Shown here piece by piece: positions 9,256 through 19,768 of a DNA stretch of 64,000 nt. Location of the stretch: the NCBI GenBank assembly GCA_023376005.1, contig CM042148.1, positions 69,435,126 to 69,499,125 on the forward strand. The letters are read 5' to 3'. The notes under the pieces were generated by a model, which saw only the letters and a list, made by a program, of their open reading frames with translations, had not been told where the DNA came from and did no database searches. The position numbers and the translations under genes are program-made. Position 1 is the first letter of the stretch; every line of letters starts with the position of its first letter. This DNA comes from Doryteuthis pealeii. Lineage: Eukaryota; Mollusca; Cephalopoda; Myopsida; Loliginidae.

Positions 9256-9736
9256 TACCAGGGTGTATATCTAGATGTTAGAAAAAAAATTGCATTTTTC
9301 CTTAAAAAAAAAATTGTCAAATTAGCATTTGGATTTGAAATTCTCATGCAAAAAATTTTAGGGGATCATGTACATAGTAAAAAGTAACTACCTGTTATCT
9401 CAGAAAAATTTAAGAATCGATACAAGAAAACGGTAATGGAATGACTTCAGATAGGATTGTGGGTCCTTTCATCCTTCGCAATATCATAAATGCCGAAAGG
9501 TATCTCACCATACTGCAAGATGAAATCTGGCCAGTTGTCAATACTTGAAGAATATTGAAGATTTTATTTTTATGCAAGATGGTGCTCCTCCACATTTTGT
9601 TACTGAATATAGAATTTTAAATAAAACTTCATATTATATGCGTTCTTTTCATATTCATTATTTGTAAAAATAATGATTCAGAAATAAATTATGAGATTTT
9701 TAAAATAGGAGTTACTTTACAATCACCCTGTATATT
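9256..9736 (+). pseudogene. Mariner-like transposase remnant between short TIRs
   Basis: The ends cagggtgtatat (about 9258) and tcaccctgtatat (about 9725) are inverted and resemble the termini of a mariner-like group. Inside, the plus strand encodes RIVGPFILRNIINAERYLTI and, after frameshifts, FMQDGAPPHF at about 9570-9600, the catalytic-core segment of DDE transposases in that group. Most of the enzyme is missing, so it is dead. A likely N-terminal fragment of the same kind of transposase is at 39392-39601. Confidence 0.75.
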
Positions 9737-9747
9737 TAAAAAACCCT

Positions 9748-9830
9748 CCACACGAGTAGGATGTCACACAGGGGTTTGAATTCAGTTTCCCTCCTCCTAT
9801 ACTGGAGCTTCACACTGTATTAACTAGTTA
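9748..9830 (-). mobile_element. SINE-A 3' fragment
   Basis: aaccctccacacgagtaggatg...gggtttgaattcag is the minus-strand SINE-A 3' part. It starts next to the right end of the mariner remnant. Confidence 0.7.
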
Positions 9831-9861
9831 GATTCACCTCATGGCATCTTGGATATTTATT

Positions 9862-10085
9862 TACCACGTACCCCACGTGTACGGGTTAGGCACAATGCCC
9901 TATAATGTGGGACCACCACAAACGGAAGTTCATGGGAGGGGCGTGCAAAAAATGCGTTGATCCCGTCGGCATTGCCCCTTAAGGGGGCGCCTCAGGTAAT
10001 AAACCTAGCCCTGCCCCTTTAAATAAAGGGGGCAGGTGTTGCCTGGGGGATGGCCTCCTGGGATCAACGATGTTAGTATGTACGG
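9862..10085 (-). mobile_element. GC-rich repeat family E copy
   Basis: From accacgtaccccacgtgtac to about tgggatcaacgatgtt. It is the reverse complement of the 28270-28565 copy, with the same gggttaggcacaa end. GC content stands out from the AT-rich surroundings. Mobilisation mechanism: see the 38789-39060 copy, which has a 16-bp target duplication. Confidence 0.8.
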
Positions 10086-10990
10086 TCTATGGCATCTTGG
10101 TAACAGCTTAAAAGACAAAAAGGGACATTGTTCTCATTTATGTACACTAAAATCAATCCCCATAATAAGTGTTTAACATTCAACAAAGGTTTTTAAGCCA
10201 TTGATTAACAACCATCTGTTACCAAGAAAGGCGGGTTACATGCCTTACAATTTTAAAAACAAAAAGAAAAAAAAGTCCCAATTTGGTCTCTATTGTGATT
10301 TTAGTAAATCTATTATTTACCGAGTTTAACCAAGGATTTATCCAACTTTTGGAGACTAGAGACTAGGGGACCTCCAATTAGCCGTACCAAATTTACCCAC
10401 CACCACCACCTATATTCAACACAATGAAACTTATATTATATTAATACTAATATTATCTTCAAATTTTTGGACCATTCAAAAAAAAAAAACATTAAAAAAA
10501 ACAACAAAAAAAACTCCTGATGATTTTTAAAATGTTTAAAATATTTCTTTCTAAAATATATTAGGGAAAATATTTTTCACGAAGTCCCCCCCCCCATTTT
10601 ATTCTATGAAATCTGAGAAAATAAACTGATAAAAAACGATTTTTAGATTTTTTTCTATAAAGACAAGGGTTTGAATAATTATATCAGAAGATTTTTTTTC
10701 CTTTTTTTCTTGGCAATTCAATTAAAAAAGCAAGTAATAATTTGAACATTTATAATATTATGGCATTTTTAGCAGAATTCAGAATTCATGTTTTCTTACT
10801 AAAAAAATCACGTATAGAATATTATAAAAATGCTTACTTTTAGTTGCAATAAATATTAAATTTCTTAAATATCTAAGAAAATAAATTAAGAGCATAACAA
10901 CTACAAACATTTAAAAAAATAAATTTTAGTTTATTGATATTGAATTTTTAACTCCCACCCACCTCAGACAACATTTTTCAATTTTTTTTA
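10086..10990. other. AT-rich unassigned stretch
   Basis: Homopolymer-rich AT sequence without gene, SINE or LINE signals that I can identify. Confidence 0.5.
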
Positions 10991-10994
10991 CATC

Positions 10995-10995
<1 letters not shown>

Positions 10996-11074
<79 letters not shown>
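10996..11074. repeat. (GA)n microsatellite
   Basis: About 39 uninterrupted GA units. Confidence 0.95.
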
Positions 11075-11076
<2 letters not shown>

Positions 11077-11192
11077 AATGCGCCATTTTAAGGGATACAG
11101 ATTTTAATTCATGAAATTTTCAGTTTCAAAGACTGTAAAGCAAATATTTTTTTACATGTTCTTTAAAAAAAAATCCTTTCACTCCAAAAAAT

Positions 11193-11581
11193 TACGGTAC
11201 CATTTATGTGGCCTACCTTTTGGATGTGGCCTACGAAATCATGTCTCTCTTATAATATGTGGACTACCATAAAAAGCATATTATAAGGTTATAATAATAA
11301 CTGCTAACCCTATTTCAGAATTTTAGAATATTTTAGAATTAAATAGATCTCCGATTCATGTAAATTATGGATAAAATCTTTTTTAGTTATTCTTAATTAA
11401 TATATACAGCTTATGACTGAATTGCATTTCTTGAAATTGAATATATGTGAAAAATAATTAGTTTCAATAAATTGCCTACTACTTATATCTATAAATATAT
11501 TCTTACTGAGGTAGGACACATTCAAACCGGGTAGGCCACATACTATAACAGAAGGTAGGTAACATATTATATAACGGCACC
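11193..11581. mobile_element. Fold-back element K, ~390 bp
   Basis: Left end ggtaccatttatgtggccta (11199 on) and the right end, read in reverse, ggtgccgttatataatatgt then tatgtggcctacc, form degenerate terminal inverted repeats with the repeated core tgtggcctacc. The centre is AT-rich and non-coding. A cut-and-paste MITE is likely; superfamily unknown. Confidence 0.55.
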
Positions 11582-11625
11582 AAAATTACATTAAGTTTCA
11601 TTTATTTTTTCAGAGTTTTGTTGAA

Positions 11626-12138
11626 TGTGACACAATGGTTATGACGTAGAACCATGATGGAGGTTTGAGTCATTAGATAAGAAAAAGTTTGAGTAGTGAC
11701 GTGATAGGTAACGGAAAAATTTGAAGGATGATGTCAGAAAAGACACGTGGCATTGTTTTTTTATTGGAAGAGGGATGGCGTGGCGAAGGGGAGAAAGGAA
11801 GAGTGAGAGGTGATAGTTTGGAAATTCAGCTTGGCTACTTGATCATGTAACAAAAAGATGTCTTTGTAATTCATTTAATCTAAACAAGCAAAGCCCAACA
11901 GAAGCCCTTAGAAGAAGTCAACTCCCTTAGTTAGAAGTCAATCCAATTAGACAACCAGATGGCAGCCGGAGATGGTAGAAGGATCAGCAAGAAACAAGTA
12001 AGATCTCCTCACCAAGTAAGTCTAATCTCTCTCTCTCTCCAATATCCCTCTCTCCCCGAAGAACTTTCTTATCAAAGAACTCTCATTCTCATACACGCCA
12101 ATTAGCGATGTCAATGTGGGTATGTGACACTTATCACA
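11626..12138 (+). mobile_element. Putative long terminal repeat, 513 bp
   Basis: Starts TGTGACACAATGG and ends CTTATCACA, giving TG...CA with the 5-bp terminal inverted repeat tgtga/tcaca. Two bases later a tRNA-primer-like site begins (12141). Inside are atggcagccggagatgg (11968 on) and a donor-like caagtaaga (11994), which could be a leader with a splice site. No 5-bp target duplication is visible because a second LTR is not in the window. The BEL/Pao type is suggested only by the primer-site sequence. A host first exon is the alternative. Confidence 0.5.
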
Positions 12139-12140
12139 TT

Positions 12141-12158
12141 TGGTACCGTGGCCAACAT
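12141..12158 (+). other. Putative tRNA primer-binding site
   Basis: tggtaccgtggccaacat follows the putative LTR after a 2-base spacer. The TGG start fits pairing with a tRNA 3' CCA end, and the sequence resembles the tggtgccgtgacc type seen after BEL-like LTRs. No gag or pol follows. Confidence 0.4.
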
Positions 12159-12472
12159 AGTAGCACATTTAGTACGTGCGAAACATAGTTTCACATGAAT
12201 CTTAATTCATTTCGGGTTTAAATAACGTTAAATTTTGGCCATACCTACTGTTAATGGCTTGTAGTTCGTATAAGCAGTAATTACTGTTTACAAATTTCCA
12301 ACTGTGATTATTAGGATGACAGGTGGTAGGTGTGCATCGGTTAATTCTTTATTTCAATGATTTTATTGACAGTGATAATTTGGAGTTGTGAACTGAGGAA
12401 GAAAAATTGGAGCTACCCCAACCCCTACAGCTCCTTAAGAGGAAAAAAAGAATAGTTAAAATATGCAACAAA
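12159..12472. other. Remnant internal region, no coding
   Basis: Downstream of the putative primer site there is no gag-like frame. AT-rich, decayed or unrelated sequence. Confidence 0.4.
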
Positions 12473-12640
12473 TCCACCACCCGGTCGGGTGGGGCTTAGA
12501 ATCCATTGATTGCCTCCCCCGCAGGGGGTAAGAAATCCCAAAAGGGGATGTCCTGGGTATGAACACTAAACTGCATTCCCAAACGTGGGGGAGAGCCTGC
12601 TTGGGGGTCCCGAAAGGGCGAGTTTCATATTTTCTATGAA
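12473..12640 (+). mobile_element. 5' part of retroposon family F (sense strand)
   Basis: gggcttagaatccattgatt...gcagggggtaagaaatcccaa matches the 5' end of family F as read on the minus strand at 55391 back to 55330 (gcgttagaatgcaccgac...gcagaggggtaagac). Related sense fragments are at 40915-41041 and 50245-50455. Confidence 0.6.
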
Positions 12641-13500
12641 TACTACTTTTTAAAAATTGACATGTATTAAAGTAGGGGCCGTATCATAAATTCAGAGAGC
12701 ATGAGACCCTAGAACCGGCTCAAGTAGAGTACCCTCCATTATTATTACTCTCATGTCCACTTTCCACCGGAGTAGTAATACCTGTTAGGTTATTGGTCAA
12801 ATATATCTGTTTTAAAATTATTCAATAGGACCGTGTGCATCCCCCCAAAAAAAAATCTTTAAAACTACAAAAATGTAAATATGAAGGTATAGTGAACGCG
12901 ATTCCCTAACCTCTAGTAATAAGATAATCAAAGACGAGTTGAGATGCCTTTAAAACCAATTAATACATTTTATTTTCAAATGCATAGGAAAGACATGATC
13001 TGCTAGAAACTGATTATCAGTCATATGAAAATCGGATCTCACTAAAAAGTTTTTAATATTTTTTTTTAAGGACGGAGGGTATTTTTATGAAATTTGATAA
13101 TCTTCTAAAATTAAACTAAATGAAAATTTTTTTTTATTTTTCATGATTCTAATTTTATTTACGAAAAGTTTTTTAAAAAAGGAAAGGAAAAAAAAAAGAG
13201 AAAATGTTTACGCATGTTCCGGATTTAATTTTGAAAAATGATTGCGTCATTATTTCTTATTAAATTTCAAAATGTCCAGAAAGAATTTTAAATGAAAAAG
13301 CTCAAATTCCGTTTAAATCTCCTTCCACAGAAAGAAAACTGCATTTAGAATTTCTCATTGCATCAAATTATATAATTTATGTTTTTGTCATCTCCCTTGC
13401 GTGAGAGTCGGGTCAGCAGTTTAACCAGTGTCGAAAGAACATAAAATAATGAAATAAAAATAATTACGAGGTTTTCAGATTTTATGTGGGTATTTGGCTT
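12641..13500. other. AT-rich unassigned stretch
   Basis: No gene or repeat I can name. It includes poly-A and poly-T runs and ends at the left arm of a large inverted repeat. Confidence 0.5.
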
Positions 13501-13505
13501 ATGGC

Positions 13506-14536
13506 GTAGGAAGAGGTTTGGGGTTTTTAAAAGTTTAAAGGTGGCTGGATATTCTGGTTGTGTGTTCTTAGGATTTTTCGTTTTTTACCCCATCTCATTT
13601 GGTGGTCGCGCTGAAAAGGAAAGAATTTAAGGAACGAAAAGGAAAGAGACAAAGGCAGAAGGTGGTTTTATAATTTAGACTTTATTCCCGATCATAATCA
13701 CCTGTAGCAAGGGGATATCTCCCTGGCTAGTAGGAACAACCAGACCCAGTTAAGGCCTAAACTTCAATGGCCGAGATATTCTCTTGGCAGTCAGGAGTCA
13801 GTCCTTTTTTGTCGCACAAGCGCGGAGGGTTTTTTCCGGTGAAGGCCCATAGAAGTTTGTTGTTTTTATAGATTTTCATTTTATTTTAGTTTTATTTAAT
13901 CCCCACAGGCTTTTCGGTTGTTTTGGGGCTAAACGGAAACGATATGTATGTGTGAGGAGAAGGGTTGCCTTTGAAGAAGGTAGAACAGTTTAACTAAAAA
14001 CGGTAATAAAAATAACCTGTACTTTAACTTAAATCATGATTATTTCTTTTTTTGCAATAACATATTTTATTTGATAATATCAAGTTATACTAAAAGAAAA
14101 TCAATTATTTAATTTATCAAACAGCAATGTAAAACTTTCACATGGTTAAATCCCTGAAGAATTCATATATCACTTAAGCAGGTTTTGTTAAAGTATGGAG
14201 GTTAAATAAAACTAAAATAAAATTGAAATAAAAAAAACAAAAACTCCCATAGACCTTCATCGGAAGAACCTTACGCGCATGTGCGATAAAGGACTGACTC
14301 CCGACACACAAAAGAATATCTCGGCCATTCTAGTTTAGGCCGTAACTGGGTTTAGTCGCTCCTACTAGCCAGGGAGATATTTCCTTGCCACAGGCGACTA
14401 TGACTGTGAATAAAGCCTAAATTATAAAAACACCCGCCGTTCCTCAAATGGGGTCAAAGCAAAAACTATAAGAACACGCAACAAGAGTACCCAGCTACTT
14501 TAAACATTTAAAAACCCCAAACCTCTTCCTACCCTT
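13506..14536. repeat. Large imperfect inverted repeat, arms ~290-350 bp
   Basis: The left arm 13506-13860 starts gtaggaagaggtttgggg and contains atctccctggctagtagga and atggccgagatattct. The right arm 14250-14536 is its reverse complement, ending ccccaaacctcttcctac. The arms are roughly 80 percent alike by eye, with a ~390-bp AT-rich spacer. This is either a long-TIR DNA transposon remnant or an inverted pair of one repeat. No transposase frame is in the spacer. Confidence 0.8.
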
Positions 14537-15125
14537 AAAAGATCACGGAATATTTCTTTATGATTTTCAAGTTTAGACGTTCAAGTTTACCCATATTTTT
14601 TTTTATATAAAAGAAAGAATCTGTATGTTTGCACAACGACCGACTGCACGTTATTTTATAAAGGAAAATTGGTAGAAACCAGCAAAGAACAAAGTTCAAT
14701 AAAATCCACAACCTATTTTTTATCTGAGTGTAGGTTAAAAAAATACCCCTCATTTTCCATAAGAAAATCAAAAAATACATTAAGCGTATTGATCAATGAT
14801 ATATTAAAACATTAAAGAAATGATTGAAATATAACCATAAAAAAAGCAAATAAAAGAAAAGAAAACAAAAAAAAAAAAGATAAAAAACAAAAACAAATAG
14901 AAAGTAATTTTTATCAACATAGAAATATAGATAAGAGATTTTATAAGTTTAAAAAAATCCCTGCCAACACCGGGTAACTCTGCTAGTTTAAATTTTTCAT
15001 TAAAATCGCATTAAAAGAATAAAAACAAAAAAAAAAATTATTTTTTTAGGTCATAATTTTCTTTTTGGCAAAACTAAAGAAACAATTACGTTTTTAAAAT
15101 AACGTATTGTAGAATAGAAAAAAAC

Positions 15126-15170
<45 letters not shown>

Positions 15171-15746
15171 CGACAAACAAAAGCAAAACGCAAAAATAAA
15201 ACAAAACAAAATAAACCAAAAACAATTTTAATGAACAATTTTTTGAAGTCCATGACCCCCTGCCCCCCCCCCCAAAAAAAAACCTTGTAGGAATGTTAAT
15301 TTTACCGACAAATTTCTTTTTATGTCATTATTAAGAAAGAGGAGAGAAAATGCTGATATAGATTTTATTTGGGAAATTAGAAAAAAAGATAAAAAGAACC
15401 TAAAATATCTTTAAATTTAGATTTTTGTTTCAATTTCCGAGAAGGTTGAATTTCACAATAAAATTCGCCATTTTTCTTGGCTCTCTTTTCATTAATTTCT
15501 TTGGATTTGTATATCAAACATTTCCTGTTTTTGGCAAGAATTTCTTTTCATCTGTTGCAGATAAATGGTATTGCTGACTTTAATGCTGGGTGGGTCAAGC
15601 TTGGATTAGATTACGTACGGTAAGGTCTTAAGATCCACCCCTCAAAAATTAAAAAAAAAAAAAGAGAAATAATTTTCCAGTGATTTTGGAATTAACCCCC
15701 CCCCAAAAAAAAAAACAAGAAAAAAAAATAATAACAAAAAAACAAA
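14537..15746. other. AT-rich stretch with A/C homopolymers
   Basis: No gene. It contains a (CA)n tract at 15129-15169 and poly-C/poly-A junctions near 15263-15282 and 15697-15716. The antisense frame 14535-14780 is AT-driven and unsupported. Confidence 0.5.
15129..15169. repeat. (CA)n microsatellite
   Basis: About 20 uninterrupted CA units. Confidence 0.95.
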
Positions 15747-15835
15747 CTATCAGGACCTGTGGATATACCACCGTATGATAATTTAATTATTACTACATTT
15801 GATATGTTTACTTCATAATATCATAAGATATCATC
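15747..15835 (-). mobile_element. Helitron family-2 3' end
   Basis: On the minus strand it ends with the hairpin gtggtatatccac, then aggtcctgatag, followed by T. Better 3' ends are at 18511-18626 and 57594-57745. Here the final CTAG has decayed to GATAG. Confidence 0.55.
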
Positions 15836-15891
15836 ATTTGTCGCTGGGGTCAAAGGTTAAGAAATAGGGACTTATACAGTCGCTATAAGTG

Positions 15892-16157
15892 GAAGCGCGT
15901 GGTGTAATGGTTAAAGTCATGGGAAATGGACGCATCGCCCCAAGTTTAATTCCTGGATGTGGTAATTGCCTTGGGAAATGTATGAATCCTATTCTTCTTC
16001 CAGCTATGGATAAATAGTAGGGCATACTGGGCTATTTAATCTAGTTAGGCAACTGGTCTAGGAGAAGGAAACTCTGAAATCAACCCTGTTGAACTTCGCT
16101 TAAGAAATTGACCTTATGTCACATCCTGCTCGTGCAAGGGGTTGGTAAATATGTATA
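15892..16157 (+). mobile_element. SINE-A copy
   Basis: A box gcgcgtggtgtaatggtta and B box caagtttaattcctgg, then the SINE-A body (gggaaatgtatgaatcc) and the end gttggtaaatatgtataag. A short internal deletion follows the B box. Confidence 0.85.
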
Positions 16158-16358
16158 AGATTGTAATGATTAAATGGCGTTTGAGTAAACTTTTAATTTT
16201 GGAGCGATAAAAACTCCTGCTCTATAGTACCGACAAAAGGAAGAGCACTTCTTTTCTCTTTCTAGGGGGGTGGCTGTATAAAACCCGGGTTATATACAAA
16301 ATGAGAACCTATTTTTGGACTTTAATGAAATACAAATAACAGGGGAGTGATAGTATTT
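16158..16358. other. Unassigned
   Basis: No recognisable feature. Confidence 0.4.
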
Positions 16359-16535
16359 GTTAGGGTCCCATCTATGGGTCAAATAGAAAAAAAATGAGGT
16401 TTAAAAAATGTCTTTAAAAAATTGTTGGAAAAAGTTGAATACCATCAATAATGAATAAAACAAAATGTCTTCGGCATAGAATAACCCAACAAGACTTGAC
16501 ATGCCGTAAAATCAAACCAAACAACCAAACAACCG
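16359..16535 (+). mobile_element. Family F 3' end, sense orientation
   Basis: Contains ttagggtcccatctatgggt, then cggcatagaataacccaa...gacatgccgtaaaatc and an (aaacc)n-type tail. This is family F in its presumed transcript orientation, truncated at the 5' side. Confidence 0.75.
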
Positions 16536-16560
16536 ACAACAAGTTTATAAAAAAATTTAA

Positions 16561-16855
16561 ATAAGTATTCACCAATCCCTCCGCCCGAGCCGGATGTGAC
16601 ACATCGGCAATTTTTAAGCGGAGTTTAGCAGGTTTTAACTTAGAGTTTCCCTTCTCCTAGACCAGTTGCCTAACCATAGTTAAAGAGACGAGTCTGCCCT
16701 ACTATTTACCCATAGCTGGATGGAGTTCGATGCATACTTTTCCTAAGTGTATTAACGCTATGTGAAATATAATCAGCCTCGTCCCTGATTTGAAATCGGT
16801 CACCATGTCCATTTCCTACGAAGATAACCATTACACGATGGGTACCGCACACTTT
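16561..16855 (-). mobile_element. SINE-A copy
   Basis: Near full length: starts tattcaccaatccctccgcc and ends with the complement of the A box (ccattacacgatgggtacc). B-box complement: gatttgaaatcgg. Confidence 0.8.
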
Positions 16856-16935
16856 ATTTAAGTAGAGGGTAATTTCATAACAAAAGTAGATTATTTACTT
16901 TTTCATTTTTGTTTATATATTATCAACAATTGATT

Positions 16936-17286
16936 TGGTTTGGTTTGTTTTGTTTTACGGCATATCAACCTCAGTGGGTCATTTAATGCCGATAAAGTTT
17001 TGAAATAAATCAATTCTTAATGGATAATACAATTTTTTATAAATACATTTTTCTATTTAACCCATAGATGGGACCCTAACAGGTACTACCACTCCGGGTC
17101 AGAGTGGACCAGGGAGCAATGGTGATGAGGGGTGCTCCACATTCCCCAAACCTCTAAAACTGGAACCTCACCATCAGATAGAGTTTAACGTCATTCCCAG
17201 GACATGTAGACCCGCAGCCACCGCCTTCTAGCACCAATATGATAAAAAGGGGTTGGGGCTTGCCATAAGGGCAATAGGGTTGGGAA
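16936..17286 (-). mobile_element. Family F retroposon, 5'-truncated, with target duplication
   Basis: Perfect 12-bp direct repeats caacaattgatt at 16924-16935 and 17287-17298 bound the insert. On the plus strand it begins with the complement of the tail (tggtttggtttgttttgt) and the conserved 3' hairpin (acggcatatc...aatgccga). The body includes ctaacaggtactaccactcc. It stops about 240 bp short of the full copy at 54799-55391, as expected for 5' truncation. Confidence 0.9.
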
Positions 17287-17570
17287 CAACAATTGATTAT
17301 ATGAATTTGTTTCAGTCACTTTCCTTTATTCTGATATAAATTATTACTTTAAGGTGTCAGGAAAAAGTAGTATATTGTAGTGTAGACTAAAGTAACCTGC
17401 TCCGCACTGCCATTTGGGTGATAATGGGATCAGGTGGGAGTGTAGTGGCGATTGAACTCGCAACCTCCTGATCGCCAGTAGTGAAATGGCTCTCACCTCT
17501 ATTAGCTGAAGTGGTTTCGGCCACTGAGGGTAATGAATACCTAGTTGCCTACTATATTCATAGTTTTTTT
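17287..17570. other. Unassigned, with a tRNA-like patch
   Basis: The minus strand at about 17425-17500 carries a B-box-like gcgagttcaatcgcc preceded by gagagccatttcactactgg, suggesting another tRNA-derived SINE head. Only one copy is seen, so family status is uncertain. Confidence 0.4.
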
Positions 17571-17785
17571 TGGGCCATATGACTTTTAGGCACCTCCTTT
17601 TGATCTCGATTAAGAAAGGACATGTTTTTCATTTACACCGTCAATATTCTGTGGTTTTCACAGACGATTTTAGATTGTTTTTTAAATTGTAAAACTAACC
17701 CCTAACCCTAACAAACAACTGGATATTGACGGTGTAAATGAAAAACATGTTCTTGTAAAAAGGGTGCCTAAAGATAATATGGTCC
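17571..17785. mobile_element. Fold-back MITE, family L, intact copy
   Basis: Inverted arms: ggccatatgacttttaggca...gatctcgattaagaaaggac, then catttacaccgtcaatat on the left; atattgacggtgtaaatg ... gggtgcctaaag...atatggtcc on the right. The right arm lacks the segment with gatctcgattaag. The ~75-bp centre includes ccctaaccctaac. No coding capacity. Confidence 0.8.
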
Positions 17786-17984
17786 GTTTTTTGTACAACT
17801 ATCGTAGATTGAAAGTATTACGTTCATTTCCTGACTCTACGCTTACCAGACCTAAGAAGTAATTTGCTTCTTACCACTATCAAGGTCGCAACAAGGGATT
17901 GGTGCAAGTTTTCCATAAGTGAGGTGAGGTCTAGTTTTTACCTTCCTGCCTCAGAGGGGCGTTGTTGTTCCTACCTTAATTGGT

Positions 17985-18120
17985 GATTGCTTTTTCGCTA
18001 TAAAGGGAACGAGAACATATTAAACGTGTTTAGGGGTGCGGGGCATAAAAAAGTTTGGGAACCGTTAATTTATAGCTTTGACAAGAGATTATTAGTAATA
18101 AGAATAAAAATATACTGTTA
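17985..18120 (+). repeat. Direct-repeat block, left copy
   Basis: gaacgagaacatattaaa, then ttaggggtgcggggcat and agtttgggaaccgttaattt; the same block recurs at 18640-18745. The phrase gtttgggaacc following a gggtgcg motif resembles ends of hAT-type elements, but I cannot confirm termini. Confidence 0.55.
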
Positions 18121-18462
18121 TTATCATTATTACTATCATTATTATATACACTTATATCCGTGTTCCTTGATTGTACGACCGTTACCATCATTCAACACTC
18201 TCTGAAATGCAAAAAATCTAAATCATGATCATCTAGTATTGCTTATCCGTCGAATTCTTATTTTTTATGAGTGTCGTCACCCACCTAAATAATGGACCAT
18301 TCCGTTTTTATTATAAAGAAAGGGAAGAAAAAGGGCATGCTACACATAAAAATATAATAAGACAGAGTAGGAGAAATATATATATAGAAGGTGTGCGTAA
18401 TCGCGGAAGTGATAACGCTAATTTGATTTAATCGAACATAATCAAATGATAAAAAGAAGGAA

Positions 18463-18466
18463 AGAG

Positions 18467-18510
<44 letters not shown>
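18463..18510. repeat. (GA)n microsatellite
   Basis: About 22 GA units directly before the Helitron family-2 3' segment. Confidence 0.95.
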
Positions 18511-18513
<3 letters not shown>

Positions 18514-18626
18514 AGATTATTATACTTTTTACATATTGTACTATTTTGCAAAAGCTCTTAATTAAACATATCAAACGTTGTAATGATTAAATTATAATAC
18601 TGTGGTATATCCACGGGTCCTGCTAG
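18511..18626 (+). mobile_element. Helitron family-2 3' end
   Basis: gtcaagattattatactttt...aattataatactgtgg leads to the hairpin gtggtatatccac, then gggtcctgCTAG with T following. A palindromic hairpin about 8 nt before CTRR is the classical Helitron 3' terminus. The 5' end is not identified. Confidence 0.7.
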
Positions 18627-18639
18627 TATAACTTTATTT

Positions 18640-18745
18640 TCTAAGGGTACGAGAACATATTAAAAGTACTTAGGGTGCGAGGCATACAAAGGTTAGGAAT
18701 CGTTGATTTAAAGCTTTGATAAAATATTATCAATAATAATAAGTA
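18640..18745 (+). repeat. Direct-repeat block, right copy
   Basis: taagggtacgagaacatatt...cttagggtgcgaggcat, diverged from 17985-18120. The two copies bracket the (GA)n and Helitron end. Confidence 0.55.
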
Positions 18746-19512
18746 AGAACGGTATATTGTAATTATATATACGGTAATAAAAATTATACGAAACAAAAAC
18801 ATTAGTACTTACCATATATATTAGGTACTTCAGGATGACATATTTCACCTTTTGGTACAAACGGTTCACTATTGTATTTAGTTGATTGCCTTTTGTTTTT
18901 GGGGATTTTTTTGTTACTTTTTAGCATGTCCACCCACCATAGCTCATTCGATTTATCTTTTTGTAAATAAAGTTGAGTTTTTTTTGTCTGAATTTTTGAG
19001 ATGAGGCTTGATGTTTTGTTTTCTCACTTGGATTTTGAAATAAGTTGAAAAACAAATCATGGATTGCCCGAGAAATTTTGGTGGAAGCTGCGAAAGGTAA
19101 GGAGCGTTGGTATTTATCAGCATGGTTTGGTCAGTGAATGTAACAATCTAAGGAAGAATAAGACAAACAGTATGACCACGTTTACCCCCCCCCCATAAAC
19201 AACAACAAAAAAACAAAAACAAACAAAAACAAAAACAATATTCGAGCTATATGCACTTTTGTATCCGTTTCCGAAATAAAAAAAACAGTGTCGATTAGCG
19301 TTTTATTACAAAATGGGTACACAAATGATTCCGAGCCAAATACCTCACCTTTCGGTACTTGGTAAGAATTTGTGTCTAAGAAATCTACACAATAAACTAT
19401 TACGTCACACAATGTTGAGTATAACAAAGAAACTTATTTTCGGACTTAAATGAAACCAAAAGAACAGAAGACAAGCTTATAGAATTTCTCTGAATGTTTG
19501 AGATGAGGCTTG
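18746..19512. other. AT-rich unassigned
   Basis: No gene or named repeat. Contains a C7/A-rich (caaaaa)n stretch at 19184-19240. Confidence 0.45.
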
Positions 19513-19768
19513 ATGATTAGTATTATCTGCGTTTTTGGACTATTGTCCTCATCTTCATTGTTATCTGTACAACGTTTCGGCGATATGCCCTTCAGGTATT
19601 AAAACAAAGAAGGTTCCCGATTACGACAACAAAGTTCCCGAGTCGGAAAAGAATGTTCCCGAGTCTGAGAAGGTTCCCGAGTCCGACAAGAAATACCCGA
19701 AGAATGTCGGAGGGCATATCGGCCGAAACGTTGTACAGATAACAATGAAGATGAGGACAATAAATAAG
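19513..19768. mobile_element. Fold-back element G, full copy with KVPES-type repeats
   Basis: The left arm 19519-19600 (ggactattgtcctcatctt...gtacaacgtttcgg) and right arm 19695-19765 (gccgaaacgttgtacagat...gatgaggacaata) are inverted. Between them are about five 15-18-bp units of the form aaggttcccgagtccga that keep one frame (KVPDYD, KVPESE, NVPESE, KVPESD). The plus frame 19535-19777 covers it. No known domain; the repeats are probably structural, not protein-coding. Confidence 0.75.

Noticed and set aside
17696..17712. Interstitial telomere
   Set aside because: Only about two TAACCC-like units in the loop of a MITE.
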